Positions 23,318 to 37,303 of a stretch of DNA of 64,000 nt are shown here, piece after piece. Source of the stretch: Avena insularis (lineage: Eukaryota > Streptophyta > Magnoliopsida > Poales > Poaceae); NCBI GenBank assembly GCA_023614405.1, contig CM042687.1, forward strand, positions 239,160,292 through 239,224,291, given 5' to 3'. A program made the translations under genes and the position numbers. Each line of letters begins with the position of its first letter. Within the stretch, counting starts at the first letter, position 1. The notes under the pieces were generated by a model that was not told where the DNA came from, did not search any database, and saw nothing but the letters and a program-made list of their open reading frames with translations.

Positions 23318-24789
23318 TGTAACATCCCAGCATTGGAGCTTAGAAATAAGATGAACCCAGATGTGTGCATTGCATTCATGCATAGAAAATCCGAATAATT
23401 TTCGTGCTTTTGAACAAAATTTGTCAAAGTGATTGAAGCTTCTCTCAACTTGATGTAATTGAAGTAGATCATCAAGTTGACTGCGATAAGTTTCAATATG
23501 ACCTTTGCTAAAACCTTATTTGGGTAAACATGATTTGATATAAGGGTAGATCAAATATAATAAAATTAAACCATTACACATTTAATGATTGTAATTAGAT
23601 CCATAGGTGATCACATCCTAGTATTCTTTATAATAACTCATGAATACCAAGTAACAAGAATGTAATAACTAACTATTGACCTATTCAACCTTATCTATTA
23701 TAGCATGAGAAACATGGTAACACTTCACCCTAACTCTTTAGTTAGGAAGGAAACTAAGCCAAGACTATTCACCCCATATCTTTCTTTCCATATCAATCCT
23801 TACCATATCTACTAAACCCTATTCTCATATTTGTTGTTCATCAAAGTTGAGTAATCAACTATTGATTGACCAATTCTTAACCCATTAATTATTAATCTAT
23901 CAACTCATGTCCATATCAAAGCCTTCACTTAAAGCCTATAAAGAAAATAGTAATAAGAGGTAAGTACTAATGCTAGATTTGATATCATCTATAGGATGGG
24001 AGTGATTGAAGGAAATAAAATCAATATGGTAACTGAAGGACTTAACTCACTACTGAATAAATAGAAGAGTTATATGGAAGATCTAATTATATGGTAACAA
24101 ATAGGATTATAAGGTTGAACATTGAAGATAGAGACCAAAGAGTAATCCTATGGGACTAAGTAGGTATAGTCCATGAATAACATTCCCTAATCCACTAGAG
24201 ATATTAATAAGATAATTTCAATACAATTGTAATGTTGTATTTAGGAAGCCTTGATTAGCTAATTGGAAACCTAAACCATAAAGGATCAAAGGATTATAAT
24301 GATCATGCTTTAGTCACCAAGATTGAATGCTTATATCCAGTATAAGTGACATTGGTGGGTAAAACATGGTTGAACTCTAATATAAGATATTGGAGTCAAG
24401 TAGAGATAACATAGTATGATTAGGATGATGTTAGAGCTGCATTGAATTATAGATTTAGTATTTTCCTCTTGGGAAATATTAAACACTTGAGGTTAAGTAG
24501 GATTTGATACATATATATATATATAAATCTATTAGAGTAATGTTGGTCATGGATGATTAAGGAAGAGTATGAATGGAGTTAGAAGTAAATATTTGTTAAA
24601 TTAGAGGTTATCAGCAATAGAGTAGTAGATATAACCAAGTATAGATATAAGAGAATTAGGAAAGGTTTTTAGTGTCAAACTTATTGGATTTATAAATGGA
24701 TTAGAAGAATTAAAGGTGGATAAGAATATTATTGTGTAGCAGAGCTCATTATGTTAGCACATGATGATGGATATGAAGGAGTAGTATAT
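23318..24789 (+). repeat. 5' LTR of element D, segment 1
   Basis: It aligns with 62445-63902 of the 3' LTR with few substitutions and small indels, for example in the AT dinucleotide run near 24508-24525. AT-rich with no gene. It ends at the TATAT target of E. Confidence 0.88.
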
Positions 24790-27700
24790 TGTAAGGGTCC
24801 CAACCTTTAATAAGGTAGAGTCCCCTGTGTTTACAATGCTAGTCCCTGGATCAATAGCTAGCATCCACAGTTAAGATGTAATATCAAGAAACAAAGGTCA
24901 TAATACAACTTTATAACCAGGAATAACATAATTTTATTACATCTTACATAGCTCATTTGGCTATTACATTACATTGCAGCAGAATAACTATAAGCAGGGG
25001 GTCCTTCATCTTCAAAGTGCCATAGGCAGACATGTTGGTTGTAGACTTTGTAATCCTAATCAATCAACTTCACTAATATCAATCAACCTGCAGCATACAA
25101 GTTACAGCCACAAGGGTCAATACATTTGAATTGTATTGGCAAGTGATACTATGGTAGTATAGTGGAGTCTATCATCTATATGCATTTGGCTAAGTGGGGT
25201 TGAGGCTTGCATTGCTCAAAATATATTTTTCCTTATCATTTGAAAATACTAAGTTTTTGTTTTGACAAAATCTTTTCCAAGGCATCTCTCAATCAAAGAT
25301 TGAAGATTTCAATAACCCTTGTTCAACCACAAGTTTTTAACTTTGAAATTTGAATGATGAGATTCTTGATTGCTTCCATGTCTTGATGCTCAAATTGTCC
25401 TTTACCAGGGACATGGCTAAGTACTTAGATTTTACACTCTATAGAGGTGGTGCACTTTCCCCACAAGACTTGGTTTCCCAAGACAAGATCTTTCAGAAGC
25501 CTTCCCTTAGACCAAAATGGACGCGTTCCAACCTATCAAACTCTACCACCAACTGTCCATATGGCCAAGTTCTTGCAACCTATATGATCCAGGCAGAGCC
25601 CATAATGCCAAGTGGCTGCACTTGAAGCTTCTCAACATTTGACATCTCAAATCTCTTTGTTCCTGGGTGGCCATCCACAAGTGAGATACACAAGGTCAAC
25701 CATAGACATGGGCCTTGTGAACCACTCAACCAAAAACCACCAAGCAATTACCATTCCACCCAGGTGATTCATTAACTTAGTTGTTTTATTAAACAAAAAC
25801 ACAAGTCCTCAGACTTAGAAAATTTTCATAGTATGGATATATATTCCACCCTTGTTTTCTATTAGCTAGGCTAAGATTGATAGTAGTAGGAATCTTAACT
25901 TAGGAAAATTTCTACTAAGGTTTCATCTACTAGGTTTTCCTATAGCAAGGTTTATACTTAGCAAAAATTCCATGCAAGTTTTACTTAGAAAAATCACTAA
26001 TGCATAGTGAAAGTAATGGGACAAAAAGTATGAAGCATCACTTGCCTTTTTGGTAGAGGGTATAAGTTCACTCCTTGTCCTTGCAACAATCACACTCTTC
26101 AAGTCACTACAATTCAATCAAACAAGGCACAAACTCAATCTACCAATCAAGCAAAACATCACATAAAATAACAAAGTCAAGGTAATGCATGCAAACATGC
26201 CAAGCTTTGTTTTATTTGAAAAAGTGGTTCCTAATGGGTCATAAACATTTGATAACACCTATTGGTCATTTTTTTAAAGTGGCAAAGTCATTTGCAAAAG
26301 GTTTCACTTCATAAACCATTTTCAAAACAAAGTATCATTTTATGTGGTGTAGAAATGTTTTTACTAAGGCATTAATCTATAGGATTCACAAAATATTTTT
26401 TCAAACCATAAAACTTGGTGTTTAGGGTCAGAGAGTTTAAAACAAAACATTTCCCAAAAGTTTTCTTCCAAAACCATTTTTAATAAATAAACCATATTTT
26501 TATTTGACTAGAAATGGTTTTAAATCAAAGAATCATTCTTTTGTTTCACCAAAAACATTTTTGAAACCACAAAGTGTTTCCTATGGTCAGTAGGTTCAAA
26601 TCACACCATTTTCCAAAGATTTTATCTCCATAATCATTTTTGAACAATTTTTATAATCTAATCAAGCATACAAATGTTTCTGCAAAAACAAACATTTTTC
26701 CAGAGGCTTTTTACTAAACAAATGGCATGGTTGGCTAGGGCTTGTCTTGCTGATTCCATTGATATAAAATTTGCAAAATTTGGACGTGTGGAACTAAAGT
26801 TGTGCAATTTTCAAAATCACATATCATATTGAAATGTTTCTGTTTTTAACTCACACTTAGAGCCACGTGTCTAATTCCCATTGGGTCATACCGGTTCGTT
26901 CGGATCAGCAACGTGGACCGCAGGATTAAAGTGAATCGTGCGGCACAGGATCGATCTTACCCCTTTGATAAGTCAATCAATCGCGTGCCTCGGATCTGGA
27001 TCGGACGGCTCCTAATGCCTTGCCAAGAACTGGCGGCGCGCGGCGGCGGTGCTCTGGCTACGGCGTAACGGTGAGAACAGGAAGCGAGAGGAGTAGGGGA
27101 GATGCTCACCAGAATCGCCGTGGAATGCTGGTGCTCAACGTGGTCGTCTCCGTCGAAGGGGCACTCGGGGTGGACGGCAATTGCTCGCCGGAGTTTAGGA
27201 CAGCGGCACGACGCATCAAGGCCGCAGCTTGGCGAGGCTACAAGTCACGGAAAGGCAAAACAAGGGGTCTGTTGGACGCGCAAGAGAGAGCAGAGCGTAG
27301 GAGTATCATCCTGAGATGAAGGGGAGGTCGGTGTTACTGGGGTCGCTGGAGAAGAACCAGCTGGCGGGCGCTCTGTGGTTGTTGGAGTCGAGGTTCTGGG
27401 GCACCCGCGGTTGAATGGGAGGTACAGGGAGATGCTCCTGGGAGTGGGGAAGGTGTGAGCTTGGTCGGGGAGGTGAGGGGTGGCACGGTTCGGTCGGAAT
27501 TGTCGCCGGAGTGTCGTCGGAGCAGCGGCGGTGCAAGGCTGATTCGAGGCAGCCTAGGGGCTCTATGGTAGCAGGGTTTGAGGGAAATGAAGAGGAGGCC
27601 TGGGCGTTTAAGCTTGCGTGATCAAAGCGATTAATGGTGGCCGCGTTAAGACGAATTAAACCGGAGGAATCAACGGCAGGAGCGGGGAAGAACGGGTCGC

Positions 27701-28807
27701 GGGTGTAGACGATGAACAGGGGAGGGTGGGGTCGGCTGGTCAGTGAGAAAGGGAGTGAGGGGAGGTCCACTGTCATTGGTTTCATGCGGGTGTGGGTGAA
27801 AGAAAACGCTTCGGGGGGGAAAGAGGAGATGGGTTGGCTGGGCTTAATGGGCCAGGTTGGGTTGGGTCGACCAGGTTCATATATTTTTTTCCAGTTCTGA
27901 ATCTTTTTCTTTTTCTATTTATTTTTCTGTTTTGAAATTCAAACAAACAAACCAAACATTCAATTCAATTCAAACATTCACCACACTTGTAATGAGTTTT
28001 GGTTCTGTTTAACAACATAAACCAAATCCCAAAATAAAATAAAATAAAATAATTTTAATCTTTTTAGGATCCATTCATTAATTAAATAAAATGGACCTTA
28101 GTTATTTAATCAAATAGGGTTTGATTTATTTAATAAAATCTCCATTTGAAATCTAGATATTTTCAAAACCAAATCAGTAGGTTTTATTTAGAAAGTAAAG
28201 AATACTTGGAAAACTTGTTTAAAATAAAATAACATTTTTATTTTAGGGTCCATTAATAATTAAATAAAATGGACCTTAGTTATTTAATCAAATATGATTT
28301 GTTTTATTAAAATCTTTATTTTGAAATCTAAAATAAAAACAAAACACTTCAGTAGGTTTTATTTGAGAATGTAAAATACTTGGAAAACTTATTTAAAATA
28401 ATTTAATAAGTTTTTAGTGTTTATTTAAATGAAAAACCTTTATTTTTAATAAAACTAGATATTAATAAATCCTCATTATTTTGTTTAAATAATCTTTTAC
28501 TCTGTTAATCAAAACAAAACATTTTGTTTCAAAATCTTGGCCAAGGTTTAATTTGGCTTTATAAATAATCCTTGTTTATAAATCTATCTTTTCTTTTGAA
28601 ACCAAATCTTTTTATTAAAAGATTCAAAATAGTAATTCCAAATATTTTTAACTTTTTAAATCCCTTTAGGATTTTATTTAATCCAAAATAGGTTTTGAAA
28701 GTTTCCAAATGGATTCAAAAGTTTCTTCTCACCCTGAAAATCAACAAAGTTTATTTTATTCATTCATTTTTCACATTACAAGATTTGGAAAATCTTGGGA
28801 TGTGACA
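24790..28807 (-). mobile_element. Element E: long solo LTR (4018 bp) inserted in D's 5' LTR
   Basis: It is flanked by perfect duplications TATAT (24785-24789 and 28808-28812). The intact empty site is visible in D's 3' LTR near 63898-63902. The minus strand starts TGTCACATCCCAAGATT and ends TTGGGACCCTTACA. It belongs to the family of F and G. The GC-rich core is about 26880-27860, between AT-rich arms. ORFs in the core are not conserved between copies and are not called. Confidence 0.92.
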
Positions 28808-29758
28808 TATATCTAGGAAAGGAATTCTTTAAGTAGAAGTCATGAATTCTGAATTAGGGAAGATAGGAAATCTTGGTAAACACTAAACCCTAAATCTATA
28901 ATCAAACATAATATCCATTTCATTTGATTAATCTATCATCTTGTTTCCACAATGCCTTACAGGAATATTCTCCTATAGCAAATCACTTAAGCACATCTCT
29001 GTCATTTCCAATTATCATAACCATATGAGCTTAGGGGTTATCTTTATCAATTCTTTTCCATCAGACATTCCAAATAATAATTTCCTATCTTAAAGGGGGA
29101 TAGCATTAAAGATCACAAACATAAAGACAATATGTTTAGACATAAATCTTGACTCACATCAACAAAATAATATAAGTATATTAAGAACCCTAAACTCTAG
29201 GGTAAGCATTTTCAATTCAAACCTTAACTCTTATATTAGCTATAATAAAATATATATACCTTGATTTTCCCTAGATTCATGGGAGTAATATTAATCATAT
29301 TAATTCTTTTGTATATCATACAACAAATAATGATATAGGATCATAATATAAGAATTTCCCTCCAAACTATAAAATTAATTAGAATTAAGTTTTATAAAGA
29401 AATAAGGAAATAACATATAATCAATGGGTTATCATATAAAGGAAATTTAATAACAAAGGCCCTTACAAATACTAAAAGGAAAGATTTATATAAGAAAATA
29501 AAGAAATGTAACATTATATAATAAAAGTTTCAAATTGATAACTTTATTATTGCTGCTTATATTCAGCAAAGAATTTCCATAAATAAAATTCAAAACAATT
29601 GCTTAAATAAAAAAGCTAGAAAATAAAACAGAATATGGAAAATTTAAAAGAAAAAGAAGAGGAACAGGTCAGCCCAGTTCCTAGTCGTGGCCCATTTTCT
29701 TTCTTCTTTATCTACTGCCCATGTGCGGGCTATTTCAGCCCATTAGCAAGCCCATCTT
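28808..29758 (+). repeat. 5' LTR of element D, segment 2
   Basis: Its start matches 63898-64000 of the 3' LTR (ATCTAGGAAAGGAATTC), which proves continuity across E. It is AT-rich and becomes GC-richer from 29670. It ends at the ATCTT target of H. No gene is seen. Confidence 0.85.
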
Positions 29759-32700
29759 TGTAGCATCCCAATTGTCTATCAATTGCAATGCTACTAGCCT
29801 AGTCTATATAAATACTACGTCATATATATAATTGTTGCATCATAATTATATCATGCTCATGTCATCATGCCACCTTGCATTTGAGCATCATATAAAACCC
29901 GTTTTGTTTTGGTTCTTCTCTCATATGCATTGTAAATTGTATTTGCCTCTTGATATTGTATTTGGTTATTGATATATTGTTTAATGCCCAAGTTGAGTTG
30001 GGGGCATATCTTTTATTAACTCCACCACCTTTCTTGTCAGCATCCCATCATTCCACCATTCCACCATATATGAGCATTGCAACTTATTTGGTTGTACCTC
30101 TAGCTCATGTGGGTTGGGATGGATCCAATTCTATCTCCACATGCTCTCATATACGCACCATATTGTTTCCACATTATTGGTTTATGAGAGCCACATGGCC
30201 ACCTTTGCATGCCTTGTGAGTGGAACCCTTTTCTAGCTTCCGTATGGGTTGTTTTGGGGGTTATGCTCATGTTGGGATATTTTTGGGCTTACTAAATACC
30301 TAGTGGCACATACACACTAGCATGTCCCATTTTTATTCAAATATGGTCATCCCCTTTCACTCCACATAGAACATTCCTTCAATCCTTAGCTTGGCCCTTA
30401 CTCCATCTTTTGAGGATGCACATAAATAAATGCCATGAGATTTTATTTTGTTTTCACAAGATTAACACATGGCATTAAATACTTGCATGGGCCATGCAAC
30501 CATCTCCATCTTTTGTCCTCCTTTGTTTTTATTTGATTTTTGAGTGAATCATCCTCTATCCCTAACTACCAATCCTTTTGCTTGATCTAGTTTGGTCTTG
30601 CCAAAAAGCCACCACCACATCACCCTCTCTCTCTAATCCTCTCTCCAAACACCTAACACCTCATCTAAACCCTAACCCTAGTTGCCTCTCTTTCTTCTAA
30701 CCCTAGTTCTAAACCAAAACCCTAACCAAGCCCCCCCTCTCTCATCTCTCATCTCTATACCATGCTGGTCCCATCTAGCCTCCTCACCCCCTCTATCCAA
30801 AACCCAAACCCTAATCACCTACACCACTATCACCATCTACCATACCACCCCCTCGAGCCAAAACCGAGCCACCCCTAACCCATCCACCTGGCTCCACCCT
30901 AGCTCTAACTCCTCTCTAACCCGAGCCTCTCTCTCTAGCTAACCCTAGCTACATGGCCACTCCCTCTCCCTGGCCCACGCCCCAGCCACACCTCTCTCTA
31001 ACCCTAAGCAAAACCTAACCCAAGCCCCACCCGAGCCCTCTTTTGCACCACACCAAACCCATGTGCTCCTCCCTCCCCTCTCTATCCCAACCACCCCATC
31101 TCTCAGATCTCGATCTGGGATCCTCTTCATCCTCTCCTTCCTCCCCTATCTGCTCTCCTCAACCACCATGGCCATGGACAGCTCCATGTCCATCTCAAAC
31201 CCTAGTTCGGCCAAGCTTCGAGAGGAGGCGGTTGCAGCTGTGCCAAGGAGGATCTAGGCGTCCAGGAGCCTGCCCTGCTTCCTCTCCAAACCCTAGAACC
31301 GCCAACCACACCGGAACCCTGCCGTAGACATCATGCCAGCGCCATGCCCGTGAGGACTGGAAGCTCCATGGACACGAGCATCACCGTCAATCACCGCCTT
31401 CACAAGCTCCAGCGACCACACCGACGAGCTCCTGGTGAGAATCCTGAGCTACTTGACAAGGTCCCCGCTTCCTTAACGCCTAATGTCGCCAATCTTTTTG
31501 CCGAGCATCCTGCGGGCGCAGACGACGATGTTCTGTCGCTAGAGTCGTTCAACGTCGTCGTTGTTTGTCTCTGTTCATCGAGTTCTAGAAGCCTCTGTGT
31601 TACTCATATGCAGATGCCCCCTGAACCAAAGTTGTAGCCCGTGGTTTCCTCTTCATTTTTCGTTTTTGGGGCGATGCGTTTCGTCCAGCGGAGGCGTCGC
31701 CACCGTCGCCGGAAGACGGCCGGATCCGCCGCCGTCAGAGCCGTGTCCGTCAGAGCGCTGCAGCAGCCGATGGCCTTTTTGCGCTGGAGCCCCTGCCCTT
31801 TTTCCCGCCTGAACCCACCGTCCCCGGAGCCCCACCTGTCAGCCTCGGTACATTCTTGCAAGAAAACCCCCGCGCTTTGTGGCTTCTCAACCCGCGCTCC
31901 TCTGGATCGCCCACATGTTGCCCACCGGCTGGCCGTGCGCGTGAGTGGACCCGCGGATCGGCTGGTCCCACCTGTCGGTCTCGGTGGCTAGACAAACGCG
32001 CGGTCAGAAAAGTCCAGTTCAGTCCCCGCCACGCCGGCTGCTGCTGAGTCAGCAGATGGCCCACTTGTCACTGCCTGTGGCTAGGTCCGAGCTGAGTAAG
32101 AAAAGGTTTTCTGTTTTCTGTTTAAATTTAAAACTTTTCAAATTTGTTTTAAATTCAAATTCAAATCTGCTTTAAAATAACTTTTAATTTTTACATCCAA
32201 ATAATACAAATAATATATGTTTTTGAATCAGAAAAATATGAGGAATTCAAATATACCCTTCAAAATAATGTTTGAACATTTGAAATTTTCGAGTTGATTA
32301 AAATTACAATAAAATACCCTTTTCCTTAAATAATTAATAACTTTTGTTTTATAACTCCAAATTTGACAAATAATATGTCTAAATCGATCAGCGCGACGAG
32401 CCCGTTCTATCTATGCATTCCATGTTCTGAATTGCAGCATGCATCATATAAATATAAAGGTTACAGCAACTTATTTGAGGATAAAAGGTGACTAAAACTC
32501 AATAAAAGGCTTTATTCTTGTATTCCACACCTCACCCATGCCATGCTACATTATTGCCATGCAAATTGTGCATCATTCATCATGGCATGATTGTTTTCTT
32601 GTCGCATTTTATTCATATGCTTGTGCACTCTATTTATGTTGGCCCTTGTTTGTTTGGTTCTTCTTCGAATAGACGCTGAGCAGGGGATATATCAAGAAAC

Positions 32701-34430
32701 CCAGGAGCACTACCCAGATCCCTCTCTCGCTTCAACTGAGCTTCCAGGCAAGCACTACCACATGCTTGCATACATATAGTACCTATTGCCTCTCTCTTAT
32801 TCTTGCATCATTGAGTCGCGATTGCATTAAAATGAATCCCAAGTACTGCATAGCCTTTACTTTGAACCCCACCGAAGCTTGTTCCTCCATCCCATGAGCC
32901 ATTACTACAGGAGTTGTTTGAGCCATGCGGGTCGTAGAACAGCATGTGTAGGGTATGTGAGTGTCTGATGGATAACGAGGTACCTAAACAACTTAACCTG
33001 AGTAGTAATGGGATAACTAAATGAAGTGGGCACGGTGAGCAATATCTTCTATTTGGTTTTTCATGCTCACTTGTGTCCCGTAGGACCCCGAGCACTTGAT
33101 TCCTGTTCCTTGAATATTCGCGCTATCCACATCCGGGAGGCTTATGAACCCCCTGAGCCAGAGCTTGATTCATTCTTATTTCTTGGGGCCACAAAGTAGT
33201 TTGGGGCTTTATTACTATCCTGTACTTATGCCATGCTTTACTGCTTTATTTACGATTGTGCGAGGAGCACTCAGACTGCTTAGGACCGTGACACGTTTTT
33301 GTATCGACAAGCCCACCACACTTTCGGTTCCCAAATGCTTACCGTCCACACAAACCTTGAGTCCATCTCGAGCCGCCAACTTGCTATGGTAGCTTAATGG
33401 GGTGGCCCCTGAAATATTTCTCAATCCTGTGATCGCTTTGTCGTGAATGCCTCGCTGGGTTTTGAGTTGGTTTTTCCGAGGTTGATCGAGTGTGTGTTGC
33501 TATTTGTGCACCTCAGGTAAATCTTCAAAGCCGTGTCATGGTTATGGACGACTTGGAGCACAGTTTCTCGATCATAGACAAGTATAACTAAAGTACCGCT
33601 TTTAATTTGACTAAGTACCTGACTAGTAAATAGTGCAACACTCATGGAATGGATAATAAAACTGCCAACGGATGGGGGTTGTTCGTCCGCTTCCTCGTTG
33701 GTAAGCGAGGAGGAGGATGGATCTATTAATATTACTGTTATAACTGTTGTTATTAATTCAGGACATCCGTCTATATTTGGTTAGGCGGATGATTAGCGAG
33801 TATCCCTAGAATTGTTAGGTATTATCTTTTGCTGCAATTGCGTCACCCCAGGTTGTGTCCCCTTTAGAGGCATAAAGACTTGTTGAGTACCCCTAGGGTC
33901 TCACACGATAAATTGTTTGATTCAGATGAACAGGTACACTCGCAAGATGGATACTGGGTGGAGGAGACGGACGATGTGGGCAACGACCACTCGGTGTAGA
34001 GATTCTGGGAACGGGGATCCGTGAGATCTGTGGGCGGGATGTGTTTATTTATGGGGCATCTTATGCCGATTTGCTTCTTATCCGTACTCGGATCTTGTTT
34101 TCCGCTCACCGATACTGATGTTTGATGTATGAGGAGATATCCTAAACTATTATATCTATCTAGGATATTTGGATCTTGCCGTATGCTGTAATATTTCTAT
34201 TTCTTTTAGATGGAATGGCTCGAGGACTGTTGTATGGTGGCTTGCATACATACTCATTTGTGTATGTAGTTGATCCTTCGCTACTGACGCCGCCGTTCTT
34301 GTCCTGATGTTCGAAATGGTTAGGACGGTCAAAGGTTCACTGGAGTGGCATTTGGCCCCACCGTACTATTTTAACCATTTCCGCTCATCCAGGCTTGTAA
34401 CTAAGAGCGTAATTCACCGAGGTAGTTACA
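29759..34430 (+). repeat. 5' LTR of element H (4672 bp)
   Basis: Starts TGTAGCATCCCAATTG and ends GAGGTAGTTACA. A GC-rich, CT-rich core spans about 30600-32090 with many CCCTAA/CCCTAG motifs. The ORFs here recur in the 3' LTR simply because LTRs are duplicates, and none resembles a protein family. Confidence 0.92.
30667..31295 (+). promoter_or_regulatory. Cluster of five telobox motifs (AAACCCTA) in LTR of element H
   Basis: AAACCCTA occurs at 30667, 30717, 30806, 31197 and 31288, with further ACCCTAR variants between. Teloboxes are known plant promoter and Polycomb-associated elements. A regulatory role here is inference. The cluster is repeated in the 3' LTR, where the second copy is mutated (AAATCCTA near 38458). 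Confidence 0.45.
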
Positions 34431-34432
34431 AT

Positions 34433-34445
34433 TGGTATCAGAGCC
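34433..34445 (+). other. Primer binding site (initiator tRNA-Met) of element H
   Basis: TGGTATCAGAGCC, the standard plant tRNA-iMet complement, two bases after the LTR end. Confidence 0.92.
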
Positions 34446-34674
34446 ATCCCGCCCTTCAGGGTCTCAGCCAAATGGTCGTTGTCAGTCTAGCAAATATTTT
34501 GGTAGCTATGTATACTAAGGAAAAACAAAACATGAGAGTAGGACTGCTTCCACTTTTCTTCTTACCCAACCACCCACCCTTTTCTGGTAAGGAAGTGTAA
34601 CGTTTTCAATCCTCTTCTTAAAATTCAAACTAGGATTCACGTGTTCGGGGTTTCCGTAGTACCATAGAAAGTGT

Positions 34675-34706
<32 letters not shown>

Positions 34707-37300
34707 AATTCCTTGTCTACCTGTTGCATCCAACCTTGTTGTCACAATTTGCCTTTGGTTATCAACTATTGGTACATTCCATACTGACAGGCTTTTGAAA
34801 AACCGGCGCGATCTATCTGACTCCTTGTTAACCGGTGCCATCTTCTTAAGGGTGTTCTTCCTTCCAGCATGCTTTCACAGAATGTGGAGTTGCTAATCTC
34901 TACCTGATAAGTGATTTTGCGCATCTATTGGTATTTTAATGCCAGAAAATGCGGAAAAAATTTCTTTGATACATCTGTGTTTCCACACTCCTTTCTAGTC
35001 GTGTGTGAAACATTATCTATCTTCATTTTATCAGCATGTCCATGCTAACTCATTCTTTTGTCACCGGCGCTTAATCCTAGAGTTTCATTTCATCTCCAAT
35101 TCTCTTGGGCTAATTACATAACATGTCTCGATCTGATGCTGGTGATTGTAATTTGGTTCTCGACTTAGCTATATGACACTTATCCTGAGTGGAATATGGA
35201 AAATGCTATCAACACTATCCTCCAAATGGTGATGGTTATCTCCTATGATTTTGAGTACACCGTGATCATATCTATGCATATTCAAGCATCTTTGGCAATC
35301 CGAAGTTTCTCAAGGCACTACGGTGGTCTATCATCTGTTCATCATGCTGCACATCTTTTTGAACTCCATATCTGCAAAATTCTCTTTGAGACGAGGGAAT
35401 AGCATCTTTTCGTCTCTAGTAGCTTTGCTTGAGGTATGAGCTATCATCGTTTCTTTATCCAAGATCTCTTTATCTTTGTAACCGGTGATCCAATCGACAA
35501 TGTGAACCAGGTGACATCTCTTTTTCTTCCGAAGGACCAGATAATCTATTCTTCTAGTGCATCTTCTTCAACACGAACCCGTGCTCTTAATATTGATCTT
35601 TCTAAGAGCGTTGAGCTCAGGAAGTGTTCGAGCATTTGTTCGTTTCTCTCGCCTTTTGAACTTGGTATTCTGGGAATATCGTGTTAATCCATGGTGGTAT
35701 ATGTTGAGAATATGCTTGCCTATTCGATATCAATGGAAGGACATGGAAGGTCGTCTGTGTATCTTTCTCTCAAGCTTTGTTAACACTGCCGTGTGCAAAG
35801 TTCCCAAAGTGGAAATTCTGGCTTCTTGAAGTCACCTATCTCGACCACGTCCTTCTGCTAAATACATTACTTCAACTCTAGAATCAGCAAGTCCATTCTT
35901 AATTCCATCCTCCATCTTCAACCAATCTGGAGTTGTTCCTTGTTGGCAAGATATCATCGTCGTTCCGCCGTAGATTTCCTCAAAACTGCTAAATCTCTCT
36001 CAATCATTTCAAGAAGAACATGGAGTTCTTTTCACCTCTATCTCGTTAAGTAATCTCTTGAAACCCTCTCGCTCTATCGTCTATGCTCAATCCACCGGAG
36101 GCCATGAAGACCTTTCAGATCTTGTATTCCTTCTGTTCAAGTTGGTGCTATCTTTTCTGTAGCTGTTGAATCTTGCAGTTCTTCTCCGTAATATTCCTTC
36201 ATATCTTTCTGGTGGCTTGGTACTTCAGACATGACGACAACATCATCATCTTTATCTATCTATGAATCCGGCGAATCGTTGCATCTATCCTTGTTTTCTA
36301 ACGAAGTTCCATGAGTTTTGTCAATACCTTCAGTCTGTTTCGGTAGTTGGGTTGCATGGTTTTCTTATTCATGTGCGGAGTAATGCTTTGAGTGCGGGAT
36401 GGAGTAGCTACCATACCACTACTCTTATCATTCGCTCTTGTACATTGAATTGGTGAATTAATGTGATTTCACTCATTCCACGGAAGTTAGAAGTGGCCTT
36501 TATCCCTCGATACTTTTACTTCCGTCTTTGTTTTTCCGGAGTGCTCTCTCGAAGAAAGTAATCAATAATCTCTTGTTGGTGGTCTGTCTATTCTAGATGG
36601 AGCAAAATCTTCAATTATCTGGTGGAAACAAACGCAAACTCTTTTCTGTCCTCGTCATTCGACCGATGCTCGACATCCCCAAACAAGATGAAAGGAAACT
36701 ATCTCTCTCTTTGTTTCATCAATTCTTTTTCTGTGGTAAAGCCAATTATGGTTGAGGCCATCAGCCGCAAATCTATTGCGTTAGCCTCAAAGCTAAAGAA
36801 AGCAATAAGTATCTCTACAATAAACTCCAGATCCTCCATATTCGTTGCGTCTCTGGATTCCACCATGATCTAGCTTCACATCCGTCTCTAGAAGTTATAT
36901 CCGCCCACCTCAATTGCGTGGTCCTTTGGGGTCTTACCGGCGCAACAAGAATCTAATCCGACGATGTCTAACTAAATCTTTCTGTTGATATCAAGGGACT
37001 CTATTGTTTGAAGGCAATATTGTTTCCGTACTTCATTTCTCAAATCCGAGAGAAGATACGATGCTATTGTCATAGTGGTTCAAACCTCTCCAACCTAGCT
37101 CTTTTCTTCCGGTGAGACAAAGATTCATCCTCTCTAGTATCGGTAAATCTTTAATCTTAACGGTGTGTCTTTCTTTATTCATGATACATCATCTTGTCTT
37201 TTTCTTTCACAAGTGGTTCTATTCTTTTATCATGTTTCTTGAGAAAGCCGGAGCTATGTCCATCCTATCCTTCTTGTCTAACGACAATCCTTCAACTCTT
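34446..37300 (+). other. Non-coding internal domain of element H
   Basis: About 2.9 kb, pyrimidine-rich on the plus strand, with a (GT)n run at 34671-34706. I see no gag or pol motif in any frame. Short ORFs have no recognisable domain. Confidence 0.7.
34671..34706 (+). repeat. (GT)n microsatellite
   Basis: About 18 GT units with one GA interruption near 34679. Confidence 0.95.
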
Positions 37301-37303
37301 CTA

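Noticed and set aside
27020..27900. ORFs in the GC-rich part of element E
   Set aside because: Same reason: LTR core with chance open frames in GC-rich DNA.
30682..31991. Pro/Ser-rich ORFs that recur at 38423-39733
   Set aside because: The recurrence only reflects LTR duplication in element H. Low-complexity CT-rich sequence, no domain.
34515..34841. ORF with a His-Thr repeat
   Set aside because: It is a translation of the (GT)n microsatellite on the reverse strand.
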